Assembly (NCBI GenBank): GCA_002270565.1
Contig: NQMI01000162.1
Location: 32,818 to 96,817 of the forward strand
Origin: Stenocarpella maydis
Lineage: Eukaryota > Ascomycota > Sordariomycetes > Diaporthales > Diaporthaceae
DNA length: 64,000 bases
Direction of reading: 5' to 3'
The notes under the pieces were generated by a model. The model did no database searches and was not told the DNA's origin. It worked only from the letters and a program-made list of their open reading frames with translations. This document shows positions 24,968-37,170 of this stretch, in pieces. Numbering within the stretch: the first letter of the stretch is position 1; every line of letters begins with the position of its first letter. A program made the translations under genes and the position numbers.

Positions 24968-26721
24968 TCAGGGCCATCTCCGCTCTTGCTCCTGGTCGTC
25001 CGTGGGATACGCACTCGACGGCTCAACCACGATCTGCGGCAGCCTGTTGAGCCTCAGGCTCGGCAGCTGCGGCACCCCGCCGACTCCCCTGGAGCCCGCC
25101 CTGGAGTGCCCCTGCGCCTGCGCCTGCGCCTGGCCTTGGGTCTCGGCCCGCTGCTGCTCAGCCAGGTCCGCCATGTGCGCGCTCAGCCTGTTCTGCCGTG
25201 CCTGGGTCGGGCCCTCCGACTCGGCTACACGGCCGGGGTAGTCGGGCGGCGGCTCGGGGTAAGGAGTATTGGTCCCCGACGGGTCCGCCGACGGACCGGA
25301 CTGCCGCGAGTGCGCAGGCGTGAGCTCCTCCAGCGAGACGTCGTCGTAGCCGGGCGGCGAGTGGGGCGGCATGTCGACGCCGCCCAGGTCCGCCTCGGCC
25401 GCGTCGATCAGCTCGGGGCTGGACCCCGCCCGCTGCGAGAAGGCGGTCGCCGCCCGGGGTAGCTCCTCGCCGAGCTGGCTCCTGGAGCCGGTCCTGCTGT
25501 GCGCCGGCCCGCCGGGGCCGGGCGACCCGGAGCGCGACCCGGAGCTCCCCGGGCCGCTGCGGAAGGTGTCGATGCTGAGGACGCTGTGCGAGCTCGGCTG
25601 CCTCCTGTGCTGCAGGGTGTGGGAGTCGTGTGTGCTGAGGGCGATGCTGCCCGCGTCGCTGAGCAGGCCGACGCGCTCGCTCTCGGCGCTGTTGGCCCGC
25701 AGCCTCGTCCCGTCGGCCCGCACCAGGCCGACGTCGGCGTAGCTCACGCTGCTGACCGCGCGCTGCCGGGACAGCTTGATCTGCTCGTGGGCGTCACGCA
25801 GCTCCTCGACCTGGGTGGTGGCCTGCTGGGCGGCTATGCGCGCCCGCTCCCGGATGTCCTCGAGGGCGCGGTGGTCGTGGCGCTCCCTGGCCTCGCGGCG
25901 CTCCTGCCTGCGCTGCTCCCTCTCGGCGATCTGCTGCCGCCGGGCGAGTCGGATCTGGTATAGTGCATTCATCTCCTCCTCCCGCATGGCCTCGTCGTCC
26001 TCGGCCGTGGGCATCTCGACGACGGTGTCGATGCCGTCGCGCTCGCCTTCCCGGCCGAGAACCTGCTCCGTGTCTATCGCCTTGGGCCGGTAGGCAGGGA
26101 GGGTCATGACTGAGCGGACTGACGTGTTCCGGTTGACTCCGTCCTGGGCGTTGTTTGCCCCTGGGCCAGTCGCTAGTGATCGCTGGACATTGGCGTCCTG
26201 CAGTGCGTCTTCCAGGTTGTCCTGGGCCTCGCGCATGCGGACGTTTCGGCTGAAACCACCGTCATCGTCGGCGTCGCCGGTCCGCTTGTATTTTGCCTTG
26301 CCGCTCACCCTGCCCCATACCTTCTTGAATGGCCCAGGCTGATGTCTGGAGGCGGGATTCAGGCGCTTGTGCATCGATCGGAGTAGGACAAATAGGCAGA
26401 CGACTAGGACAACACCCAAGATGGTGCCCACGACAATCTGTAGTCTGTGTAAGCGAAATGAAGGAGAGGTCCGGTTGTTCGGCTCGTCGAAGCCCTGGTT
26501 GAACAGGCTAGGTTTAGACGCACCATTGTGGTCGCATTCGTGCTACCACCTCGTCCACCACTGTCAGCACCAGTGTCGGTAATTTGATCTGCACCGTCGT
26601 CATGTTGGGAGCTGGGTAGTTGGTTGGGACCCTGGCGTGGGCCCAGGGCGGACGAGGCGTGCAGGACGGCAGGTCCGGTGGACGGGTCGACCGGTATGCC
26701 GATCCGAAACGGGCGAGGCAT
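24968..26721 (-). CDS. Single-pass membrane protein with two PPxY motifs (candidate Rsp5/Nedd4 ligase adaptor)
   Basis: Two exons, 26721-26524 and 26437-24968, give 555 aa. The donor is GTGCGT and the acceptor CTACAG, in phase 0; the first in-frame ATG is at 26721. The N-terminal 66 residues are Pro/Ser-rich with one N-glycosylation sequon (NATT) just before a membrane segment at about residues 67-85 (IVVGTILGVVLVVCLFVLL). Positively charged residues follow it (RSMHKR), so the N-terminus should be lumenal or extracellular and the long tail cytosolic. A charged Arg/Glu-rich coiled-coil segment spans about 220-290. PPGY (about 427-430) and PPDY (about 463-466) are PPxY motifs that bind WW domains of Nedd4/Rsp5 ubiquitin ligases. 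A QAQAQAQ run lies near 500. I do not know a family name; the adaptor role is inferred from topology plus PPxY motifs, as in yeast Bsd2 or Ssh4. Confidence 0.72.
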
Positions 26722-27180
26722 GCTGGCTGTGTGTCCAGGACCCGGCGGCAACTTGTGCTCAAAGGTTGTCGTCAAGCGCGTAGGAGTTGTGGGAGCTATG
26801 GCGAGGAACCAATTGACTGCATGTTAACTATGGGTATGCTGTCTGGTGTGCGGTCGGTCGAAAGTCGAGTCGAGTCGAGGTGAGTGAGGTGAGTGAGGTG
26901 AGGCACGGTGATGTTCGGATGGAAGAGGGGGAGCACGAGGGCCACGAGGCAATAGATGCGATCAAGAGAGTAGTAGTAGTAGTCGCCGTCTAGCAACAAT
27001 AGACACCAGGCGTTCGTCAGACAGGAATCCTTGGCCGGCAGCAGCAGCAGAAAGCAGCAGCAGTGTTTCGTCAGACAGGCAGGCTGTGCGGCTTGGAGTG
27101 TGACAGCTCTGCCACTGTCGATCGTGGGGAGGAGCTGGAGCAGGAGCAGGTGCGGATGGTGTCAAAAATATTGGAGGGTT

Positions 27181-27221
27181 TTTCTTCTTCTTCTTCTTCT
27201 TCTTCTTCTTCTTCTTCTTTT
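27181..27221. repeat. (TTC)n microsatellite
   Basis: About 12 TTC units; on the other strand a GAA repeat. Confidence 0.88.
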
Positions 27222-27480
27222 TTGAGGAGACAGGAATGTCTAGAGAAAGCTGTGATACAAAGTATCTATCGTATAATCTGTACAACACAGACACAAAGTA
27301 GAGACGAAAGGGAATACGTGCCGGGGGGGGGTGGAGGATAGAAAACTACCCGAGCCAAGATAGCATAAGAATAGAGGGTGGTGGGGACGACCAGACATTG
27401 GCCCCGTCTTGTCAGTCAGTCAGTCCAGAATTCTAGTGTATTTACACCAGGATTGGGCAGATGGGCTTGCCCCTCGATCC

Positions 27481-27510
27481 CTGTGCCTGTGCCTGTGCCT
27501 GTGCCTGTCC
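27481..27510. repeat. (TGTGCC)n hexamer repeat
   Basis: Four to five tandem units in intergenic DNA. Confidence 0.8.
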
Positions 27511-29782
27511 CTGCGATTGCTGGCCCTGGATGCCAGATGCCTGTCCCTTCTGACGTCGACACCTCTATACAGCCCCCAGAGTTTCCAAGGTTGGGTCTGT
27601 GTATGTCTACTCCGTACTGCCTGGGCTACTTGGACAACAAAGTAGACCACAAAACAGCACAACCTGACAGCACACCACGTTGGCGCCCCCCATGAGAATG
27701 ACATTGTGGGCCACCAACTGCTGGACCAGACCGCACAACCTGACGACCTGAAACCATACGGAGTACATGGCCCATCCGACAGGCCGACAGGCGGACCCAA
27801 CCAGCCGACCGATGACAGATTCTTCTCTCTGTGCCGAGCAGACAGCACGTTCAACAGTCAGTCCTGCCTGCCTCTTGTGCGGCTCGAGGACAATCCGCTA
27901 ACATGCTCGTATCACGCATCAATCATCACCCGTGGGAGGGGGGGGGGAGCTGCAGGGACACCGAGACCAACCACCGCTTCAGCTGAGACGTGACCAATGA
28001 ATACGACTGGGTCCGAGACACCGCCCCGAGCCGCCAATCCGACCTCACAGCCTTATGCTTTACGGAGTAGTGTACAACTCTGTGGCTGGGCATTTTGTCG
28101 GCGGCTGTGCTTCTCTTCTCGTCTCCCAAGCTCCCGGATCACGACTCTGTACCCGGGAACCGCGGGAACCGGCAGAGGCGTAGCAAACTTTTTGTCTCCT
28201 TCTATTTTATTCTTTATCTTTTTATCTTTCCTTGGAAAGATGCCTATCTCGACGAGCACAACCCACGGCCAAGCTCTGGCCGGGCAGACAAGAGTGACCG
28301 GAGCACAGACGGAGCAACTGCAGTAGTACCCCCACGACAGCAGCAAGCCCTGGCCTTTTTCTAACTCGGCCTGTGGCGTCTTGAACATGCACCTCAGTAA
28401 CACAGGGCGGACACTCGGACCGACTTTGACCATGCCGTACGAACAGGACACATATGCATGCATGCATGCATGCACGCATCTAAATAACTCTGCATTTCGT
28501 TTCTGCATGCAATACCGCCACAAAAACAAAAAAAAAGGCCGAACAAAGAATAGAAGCGACTAGTCTGGGTTTAATCGGGATGGCGGTGCCTGGGGAAAGG
28601 TGGTGGTGAGCACAACAACAGCAGCAGCAGCAGCCACCTTTCCACGAGGACGCCAAGCAGGGCACCAGGCTAACTATTTTGAAAAAAGACCCAACGCAGT
28701 GTAAGCTGAGCCGTCCCACCACACGTAGTAGTGGACTTTACTTAGGTACCTAGCGTGCGTGAGCTTTTAGCGCTGACGGGCCACCACATCTCGACCCTCT
28801 TCTTCCGCATAACTTTCTCGAGTAAAACTTATCTAACTCCGTCTCGGGGAGGAAAAAATTAAAATTAAATTAAAATAAAATAAAAAACTATTAAAAAAAC
28901 AGAAAGGCGCCGTAAGGGGGTTGCTCCTCAGTGGTTTGGCTTGATTTGGGGGTGCTAATCTGCGCAGATTCTTGCGGGCAAGGGTCAGATAGGCCCAAGT
29001 AAACATTGCAACCCGCACTAAAACACATACGTTTTACTGTGCCCTGCCGCCTGGCGGCCGAATCCTCGGCTGATGGGGACGAATGCTGGGCTCTATCTGG
29101 CAATCCAACATAGGAATGTCAGCCTTATGCTGACTCTCATAATATATCTGGCACATGGCATGGCATTTCATGGGCCCAGCCTTGCCGGCCGTCTGATGCC
29201 CGCCGCCGCCGCCGCCGTCTCAGAATCGCTGGTGGCAGCACTGAGCAAAGGGCACGTCTATGTGTGGCAAGAGAACTCGGATGTGCTCCTGCAATCCTAT
29301 CCTGCCTATTGGGGCTCTTGATTGATGACATACATACACACAGAAAAGTTACCGAGTCAGTGGATATGGTAAGGCGCTATATTGGGCTTCGCCTGCAGGG
29401 CAAAACGTCAAACGTCTCACGTCGAGGTAATGGACTTCATCATGTGCATACACGGTATGCCACATCGAGAGTAATTCATCTGCCCTCCAGTCAGAGACAC
29501 CGATAAGATCCCACCGGATCCAAGCGAGGGACGGGAAGGGTCAGTCTCCGACGAAGCAGAGTATCCGTAGGCCCACTTCTAAGAGTAAGCAGCGACTCTT
29601 CATCAGATTGGTCCCTCCCGCCAAAATCACAGGATATCACATCAGCGGCAAGATGCTGCAGATTCTTTGTCATTCCGTCCTAGCAAATCGTGCTGCGTAT
29701 ATTCCCCCTCCCAGGAGGGAGGGAAGGGGGGGTGAGGTTTGCGGACTATGCTACCAAACCGCCAGTATATGCGTAGCAGCCT

Positions 29783-31914
29783 CTACCACTCGCTCACCTC
29801 GCCAGCCTTGGGCTTCTGCATCCGCACAATCTTGTCGCAGTTCAGCAGGCACAGCGGGTCGAAGGCCTGCTTCATCTGTTTTCGTCGGAAAAGAGAGAAT
29901 CAGTACGATACGAAGTATGTCCTGCGAGAAACAGAAGGAGGACGACGATGAGCAGAGATGTATCGTACCTTTCGCATGGCGTCTACGGTCGTCGCGCCCA
30001 ACTCGTGGGGGAGGTAGTCGCGCTTCTTCAGGCCGACTCCGTGCTCGCCCTGTGGTGGTCCATCGTGATTAGCAAAAATGACCAAAAAGTAGGGGCCTTT
30101 TTGCGCCGGGTTGTGATGGGCCGGCCGGAAAGGGGGGTCGTGGTTTTGACTCACCGTTACCGTGCCCTCCATCTCGACGGCTCTCTTCACCATGCGGTGG
30201 ACCACCTCCTCGGCGATCTTCCTCTCAGACTCCCCGTACAGCAGTATCGAGTGGAAGTTGCCGTCGCCAACGTGGCCGACGATGGTGCCGTACAGCCCGC
30301 TCTCCTTGATGTCCTTCTTGGTGAGCTCAATGATGTCCGGCAGGCGCGAGATGGGCACTGCCACGTCGGTCGTCCAGACCCTGTCGCCGTCGCGCTTGAC
30401 GGCCAGCGTGCTCCACAGCGCCTCCTTGCGCGCCTCCCACAGGTCCTTCTGCTCCTGCAGGCTCCTGGCGAATTCGAAGCCCGTGGACCCGGCCCGCCGC
30501 GCCATCTGCCGCACCAGGCCCACCTGCTCCTTGACGCCCGAGTCGGTGCCCGCGAACTTGAAGAAGAGCGTCGGGGACTCCTTCCAAGTGCGCGCCGTCG
30601 ACCCGGCCTTGTTGATGCAGCTCATCATCTCGTCATCCAGGATCTCCACGGCCGCCACGGGCACCCCGGACTCGACCACCTTGGCCACGCAGTCGGCCGC
30701 CTGCCGCACCGTCCCGAAGCTGCACACCGCCACGCTCGTCGTGGCCGGCTTCACCGTCAGCTTGAGCGTGGCCTCGGTGACGAGCCCCAGCGTGCCTTCG
30801 CTGCCGATGAACACCTTGGTCAGGTCGTAGCCTGCGGAGCTCTTGCGGGGCCGCTGCCGCGTCCTGATGACGGTCCCGTCCGCCAGCACGACCGTTAGGC
30901 TGAGCACCCACTCGCGCATCGTCCCGTACCGGTACGCGTTGGTCCCGCTGCACCCCGTGCCGATCATCCCGCCGATCCTGGCCCCCGGGCCCGGGTCCGG
31001 CGGGAAGAAGAGGCCCTCAGCGGCCAGCTGCTCGTTGAGGAGCTCCCACCCGACCGCCGGCTGCACCACGACGTCGAGGTCCTCCCTGTGCAGCTCGAGC
31101 ACCTTGTCCATGCGGCCAAAGTCGATGGTGATGCCGCCCCTCGTCGCGGCGAAGTGGCCCTCGAGGCTCGTGCCCCCGCAGTACCCCGTCACGGGGATGC
31201 GGCGGGAGTGGCACACCTTCATGACGCGCGAGACCTCGTCCGTCGAGGCGGGGTACACGACGCAGAAGGGCTTCTCCGAGGGCGAGTGCGTGTGGCTGGA
31301 CCAGTCGGACGTCGAGTGCGTCGTGAGCACGTCCTCGAGCGTGGAGACGTTCTCCTTGCCCACGATGGCCACGAAGTCGGCCCACGCCGCCTCCAGCTCC
31401 TTGGGCGACGTGTTGTGCCGCGGGGGTTTGGCGACGGCCCCGAGGGGCAGGGTCGAGGACGGGTCATTGTCGCGCGGGTAGTTGAGGCCGCAGTAGAAGG
31501 CGATCAGGCTCGCGCCGAGGACGACTGTGCGTGTGTGGGCGAGGGCGTCAGTGGTGGTGCCCTCAGGATGGGGCGAAGGATGGGGGTGGGGGTTTTGTCA
31601 AGACATGTGCACTTACATACTGTAATTGGGAGAGCACCTCCCCTGCCGCGCGCCTCTCTCTCCAGCGCCGACCTCCTCAGTTCCTCCTTCTCCCTAGCTA
31701 TCCGCGCCGTGATGCTCTCGAGCATCTGGCCCTTGAAGCTGGGCTCGTTAGACCGCGGGCCCTTGTCCTTCTCAGAGGCCATCCACCTCGCCTGGGAGCA
31801 GCCGGCGGCACATGGTATGCGCCGCGCAGCCCGGGCAGTCGCTGACGGGAGTGTGGGCGCAGCCGAGGCCCCCAGGCCCCTTTGCAGAGCCCTCCGGCCG
31901 AGCTGGGACGACAT
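29783..31914 (-). CDS. DLD1: D-lactate dehydrogenase (cytochrome), mitochondrial
   Basis: Four exons, 31914-31617, 31524-30155, 30049-29969 and 29875-29783, give 613 aa. Donors are GTAAGT, GTGAGT and GTACGA; all acceptors are CAG and all phases fit. It is an FAD-linked oxidase that oxidises D-lactate to pyruvate and passes electrons to cytochrome c. The Arg-rich start (MSSQLGRRALQRGLG) looks like a mitochondrial presequence. A hydrophobic segment at about 95-113 (ITVFVVLGASLIAFYCGL), created exactly by joining exons 1 and 2, suggests an inner-membrane anchor. The PCMH-type FAD domain has VTGYCGGTSLEGH and, further on, PDPGPGARIGGMIGTGCSG. The FAD-oxidase C-terminal domain holds IVGHVGDGNFH and ends with GEHGVGLKKRDYL on the small third exon and a short fourth exon. 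Length and motif order match fungal Dld1 proteins. D-2-hydroxyglutarate dehydrogenase is a close relative and less likely. Confidence 0.92.
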
Positions 31915-33104
31915 GGTGGGCTGGGTCGTGGGGTTACGGGAGAGGGAGGACTGGTTGTGTGTCCCCGGCAGTCGTAAATGTGTGTGATGGGTGCTTCGAC
32001 GTCTGCCCTTGTTAACCGTTCTCGGCTTGGCCGCAAGGAGGTTGCGGTGCGGCTCTCGCCCGGGCCTAGCTGGGTAGTTCGTCGGCTGCTCGTCGAGGGG
32101 TAGATATATCTCTGGCTACCGAGGAGATTTCGTGCCCGTCCAGTCCCATAATATTTATCCCAACCTCGGAGTCGCGAGTTGCGGACCAGGGTAGATGCAA
32201 GCTTCCCCAAAATCTCCCGGCAGCTGCACGTTATCCTGGAATCCTACAAAGCTGCAGGTAGCACGACAACCGGCAGGGAATGACGAAGCTCCTGCGGGGT
32301 TCGCGTCCTCGGCCCTGGACTCGCTCCCTAACCCACCAACCTACTTGGGGCAAGACACCGTGGGCGAGTCTGGAAATTTGAATCCTGGCCTGAGTAAACG
32401 TCTTTTTTCCTTTGGTGTAGCCTCCCATCCCAATACATGATGCCGCCTGTCATGTTTGCGCATGGAGGAAAGACATGTCCTGAAGGGGTCCCTAGCATAT
32501 TCCCTACTGTTATAATAATATAGAGATGGTGTATTCCCCTTTTCTAGCTGGCTGCAAGACGTATGGCTAATGAGCGATGCTGTGGGGGTTTCTTGGCCTA
32601 GTCAGTGGCTGGTCTCTTCTCCCACTCATCCCATCCGGCATGCTCGGGGTGGATGCGGGCAGGTAATCAGGGAGCGACCACGACCGTGTTGTGCACCCGC
32701 CTCATCCAATGGTACAAATTACCAATGCTTCATTTGGATAAGGCAGGGTGCAAAACACGCACTTTTTATCTCTTATACGTGGCTAGGCTCAAATCCCGCC
32801 CCCGAGTCACTCCTCGAGGGAGAAATGACCGCAAATATGCAATGCCTAGACAAGATGGCCATGAGACTGACTGCTCTTTGGGGGGAATCACTGGATAACA
32901 GCCGGATATCATATCAAACTGGCTCGGTCCACTGCTCTTGGTTCACGTCTATAATGATTACCTCTTACACAGGGCTGGAGTCCCCTCGACGCCCGCCCAG
33001 ACAGACACGTCTACGGATGCCAATGTACAAGCTGACTGGTTAGGGCACGAACTCCACAATCCCTGGAGCAAGTCTCAATCTTTCTCAGCCCGTAGAAGTC
33101 CGGT
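31915..33104. other. Intergenic
   Basis: Promoter side of the lactate dehydrogenase gene and 3' flank of MIC60. No gene or strong element recognised. Confidence 0.65.
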
Positions 33105-35208
33105 CTACTCCACCTTCAGGCTCTGTAGCCTTGCCTCCGTCTGGATGACCTGCAGTGGGAGTACCCGTCAGTATGCCCTGTGTGGTGAGGTCGTGATTAT
33201 GGTCATGTACTTACATCCAGAGCCTGCCTCACTTCCAACACCTTCCTCACCTCACTGAGCCAGTCCCGGCTCAGCGTCTTGGCCCAGCCGGTCAGCCCGT
33301 TCATCTCGCGCGCAGCATTGTCCAGGTCGCCTTCCTCGAGGAACGTCTGGGTGCGGGTGAGCACGCTCTCGACGTCGTCGCCGGCAGCCAGCCCTTGCTT
33401 CTTGAACATTACCTTGCTCAGCAGCAGGCTGGACGCGTGGCTGGCGACGCCGGCGTCCTCGGGCAGGAGGGAGGCCTTGCGCACCTCGTTGGCCACGCGC
33501 CGGAACCGGTCGGTGAGGTCCTGGTGCGAGAAGATGCCGCGCTGGTACGCCGACGGGTTGATGGACGCGATGGCCGCGTTGACAACCGGGTCCTCGGCCG
33601 CGATTTCCCTCAGCGCCACCAGCTCCTTGATGAACGGCCGCGGGTGCGCAGAGTCCTGCAGGCTGGCGCGGACGGCCTCGACGGCCACGTGGAGCTGCTG
33701 TGTCCGCAGGGTCGTGTCAATGACCTCGTTCCAGCCGCCGGCTACCTTCTCAAGGTCCTTGACGGACCTGGAGAGCTCCTCCAGCTTGCCCAGCCTGCCG
33801 TCCCGCTCCTGCTCGACCCGCTGCTGGATCTCCTTGGCAAACAACCGCTTGAGCTCGATGGCCTGCTCCAGGAGCTTGTTGTTGAGCCGCTCCTCGTTGA
33901 CTTGCCTCTCACGCTCCGTCATCATCTTGATGCGCTGGTCGTGGACCTCCTTCAGCTTCTTGATCTCCTCGTCGAATTCGTGCTGCCACCCAGCTTCCTG
34001 CGCAGCCATGGCAGACTCGACGCGGGTTACGAGGTCCTGTGCGACCTTGTCAAAGTCCTGGACGTGCTCCCTGACCTTGGCGGCAGCCTCTGACTCGACC
34101 TTGGCCTTGATATGGTCTATCTCCGAGGTGACCTTCTTCAGTTGACTCTTGGCCCTCTCGATACTGGATCCGTATTTGCCGTGCGCACCGTCGGCGTTGA
34201 TGACGGCAATGATGTCGTTCAGCATGTGCGCCAGATCCTGGACCACGGGCTCGTCCACGTTGGGGAAGTAGATGGGCTCGAGAGGAGCAGCTGGGGGGAA
34301 TCTTGAAGGTTCGTTGACCTCTGGCGGTTTGAAGTCAGATGCCCGTGCAACAGGAGTAGCAGCCACAGGGGCGGCCTTCTTGACTTCCTCGGGCTTGGGT
34401 GCCTCCGACTTGGGCGTAGGCTCCTTTTCCTTTGCCGCCTTCTTCGCGGTGACGGTCTTGTCAACTGCGCTGGAGTGCCTGCCAGCCGGCTCGCCGCTGT
34501 CTGCTACCCTCCACGACATGCCGCTCTGGGCTGGGATCCGCACCGCTTCGCCAGTGTCCCTTCGTGCACCGGTGCCACGGTTCGAGATGTTTGGGAAGCG
34601 CTTTCGGAACTCGGCCTCCTCCAGGTACAGCACAGCCTGCTCGCCGTAGGGGATGTACTCGGTGAAGAAGTCGTGGAAGCTGTCGTTGATGCGAGAGTAC
34701 CAGACACCACCGCCAAAGGCGACGGCGCCGAGCAGAACCAGGGTCAGGAAATAGTTTCGTAGTCTCCTGAAGAAGCCCTTGCCGGACGGTGGCGGTGGAG
34801 GAGGCGGGGTCGATGTGGACTTCTCTTCCTTGGTCACGGCGCCGAGGTCTTCGGGGGCTGGAGGTGTCAAGGGCACATTCTCGGCGGGTATGCTTTTGGC
34901 ATGGACGCTGTCCTCGAGCGGTGCAGGGGGTGTTTGGCTTGTAGATGCTGTATTTGTCTCTAAGGCAGGGGGTTTTGGGACTTGCGAGGCTGGGGCTTTC
35001 TCATCGGCGTAATATCTCTGTGCCAATCGTAAGGTCAGACAGAGGATCCCGGTTGGTAGCAGCTCTCGTGCCCATGGACAAGACTTACCCTCGCGACGAG
35101 CCCAGCAGGCCGCGCAGCCGCAGCCGCCGCTTGCCATTGACGGCCAGGAGCAGCAGCGACAGACCTGCTGCTCAAGCCCCTCACGGATCGAAGCGAAGTC
35201 CGCAACAT
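33105..35208 (-). CDS. MIC60: MICOS complex subunit MIC60 (mitofilin)
   Basis: Three exons, 35208-35089, 35017-33215 and 33149-33105, give 655 aa; splice signals are GTAAGT..CACAG and GTAAGT..CTGCAG. MIC60 anchors crista junctions in the mitochondrial inner membrane and contacts the outer membrane. Residues 1-40 form an Arg/Ala-rich presequence (MLRTSLRSVRGLSSRS) encoded by exon 1. A Pro-rich stretch at about 111-118 precedes one membrane segment at about 131-148 (FLTLVLLGAVAFGGGVWY). A long charged coiled coil follows in the intermembrane space, roughly 300-500, rich in Glu, Lys and Gln, and then the conserved mitofilin C-terminal domain. The last 15 residues come from a tiny third exon. Length and order match fungal Mic60. 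The gene is in the same orientation as DLD1 and the Rab gene but with about 1 kb spacing, so no co-transcription is implied. Confidence 0.93.
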
Positions 35209-36232
35209 GAGGGATATCGAATGGCCGATGGTTGGGGGGGGTTCGGTGTGTTAGGTGGGTAGTGACAACATCAAGCGGGTGAAAGCACAGCTGCGGGAAA
35301 TTTCGCGACCTGCCCAGGTTTTGCCGAAGCTCTTTCTGGCGGCCGGCAGGGGTAGTTTCGGCTGGCTCCCAAAACCAAGGAACACAACGTCACAACCACC
35401 AGAGAGGCGCTGATTTGCTACTGCATAAATGGAACCGAGTCCAGCTGGCGCCTGGTAGCCTTTTGCTCAAGACTCAAGATACCTAAAGGGAAGACAAGAA
35501 CGGCCATCTCAGTAACCCACATCGCACCCCCTGTTCCGATTATCAACTGCTGGTAATTAGAGTGGTTGAGTCTTCGACCAACTTGAATTTCTCCCCTCCA
35601 GAATTAGAACGTATTGTACAGACTACCTGGGTATAATCGTTGCGCTCTCTCAACAACGATGTACATGGCCTGCGTTCGTTTGGGACAGAATAGCTCATTT
35701 CTTTGGCATCGTCTATGTTCGCGTAGTGTACAGCCCCGTGATGTCCGCACCGCCCTTGCTGCGCTCTGAAAAGTGATATCCCCCATCCCTCGACCCCATT
35801 TCCCATCCTCCCCACAGTGATATAAAGCTCGTGAAGGCTAGACAATCTCGTCATATCAACATCATCCTTGGACGCCAACCGTTGCCACTTATTCCCTGGA
35901 CTATGCCAACGATCGATGATGAAAAATGCCGAAACACCACCAAAGAGCAGGGCATCAAGTAAGAATAAAAAAAGTATTAAATGTTTACCATCCTGCTGCA
36001 GGACCCCCAAGCCGAACAAAAGTGCCGGCTTCGCTGGTATCGTGATGTGTCCAGGAAAGAGCCGGCGTTCCGCCAATCTAAGCCTCAGGCTCGTGGCCTG
36101 CTGTCACACAGCATATCTTGCCTCGTCACGGGGCCCCATCGACAGATGATCCAAGAAACCGGCTCCGTCGAATGTGATGCCACGATTTGCAGACCTCTCG
36201 ACCGGATATACATCGCCATCGGTTTGTGACAT
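35209..36232. other. Intergenic
   Basis: Upstream region of MIC60 and 3' flank of the Rab gene. A 177-aa minus-strand open frame at 35543-36076 has no recognisable features and I do not call it. Confidence 0.6.
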
Positions 36233-37170
36233 TTAGCAAGCGCACGGCCCGGCGCTGTTCGTGTCTGACCTCTCAGGTGTCCCAAGACTGACTCCTGGCC
36301 GCTGTCCCACCCTGGAGTGTCGTGGGCCAGCCTGGTCCAGGGGCAGCTTCTTAGCGATGGCTGTGAACAGTTCCCTCACGTTCTCGGCGGTCTTGGCGGA
36401 TGTCTCGAAGAAGAGTAGTCCGGCCTCGCGGGCATAGGCTTCCGCTTCGGAGGCGGGGATGGCCCTCTTATCGGGCTGCTCGGTGACGAGATCCAGCTTG
36501 TTTCCGGCCAGGGCGATAATAATGTTCTCGTTGGCCTGGCGTTGGAGCTCCTTGACCCATGCCTTTGCCTTATCCAGGGACGACTGCGAGCGGGGTGTCA
36601 GCGACGGCCTGTGCCCTCTGCACGGGTAGTGAGGTATAACAACAATAACGTACGGCTTGGGTGATGTCGTAGACGACTACGGCGCAGTTCGCATTCCTGT
36701 AGTACATGGGCGCCAGGGACTTGTAACGCTCCTGGCCGGCTGTGTCCCAGATCTCGAACTTGACTGTCGTGTTCTCGTCGAGGGAGATGGTCTGGGTGAG
36801 GAAGGCGGCGCCGATGGTGGATTCCCTGTACGAGTCGAATTGGTCCTGGCGGTCTGTCAGTGGGGAGGGTGATAAGGAGCCAGGAGCGGGTTAAACCATA
36901 GGTACCTTTACGAATCGCAAGACTATCGAGCTCTGGGATAATGTGTTAGCGACGGCGACGGGGACATGATGTGTTGAGTTTGATGGCAACGGGGACTGGC
37001 AATACCTTTCCGACGGCAGACTCTCCTGCGGCGTTGTTAGCTTATGCAGGCACGCAAGCTCCGGGCTGAGCAACCATGGGCGGCTGGAGAAACGTACCAA
37101 GCAGGACCAGTTTGAACTGCGCAAACCTGTTGCCCATGCCTCGGGCGCCGGGGGGTCCTCGTGTAGCCAT
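36233..37170 (-). CDS. VPS21: Rab5-type small GTPase (Vps21/Ypt5)
   Basis: Five exons, 37170-37098, 37025-37006, 36932-36906, 36845-36654 and 36583-36233, give 220 aa; all introns are GT..AG. The 20- and 27-nt microexons are required to complete the P-loop and the helix after it. It is a Rab5-class GTPase of early endosomes, acting in endosome fusion and vacuolar transport. G1 is GESAVGKS (25-32), the switch I threonine lies in STIGAAF (49-55) as in Rab5, G3 is WDTAGQE (73-79) with catalytic Gln 78, G4 is NKLD (132-135) and G5 is TSAK (165-168). The C-terminus ends in CAC, a Cys-x-Cys site for double geranylgeranylation, after a variable tail. Filamentous fungi have two Rab5 paralogues; I favour the Vps21/Ypt5/RabB type but the sequence alone does not settle it. 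It is divergently placed to SAC1. Confidence 0.93.

Larger units (their letters stand above)
26722..29782. other. Intergenic, about 3 kb, no gene seen
   Basis: Upstream of the PPxY membrane protein and downstream of the lactate dehydrogenase gene. It contains a TTC repeat, a TGTGCC repeat, ATGCATGC runs near 28450, and three exact copies of TACTCCGTA or its complement (27608, 27757, 28061). TAGGTACCTA, a rearranged form of the CCTAGG-type palindrome, lies at 28743-28752. An A/T-rich patch lies at 28855-28905. No coding frame is convincing. Confidence 0.55.

Noticed and set aside
29948..30898. Long plus-strand frames over the D-lactate dehydrogenase gene
   Set aside because: Shadow frames of a GC-rich gene whose minus-strand product is clearly recognisable.
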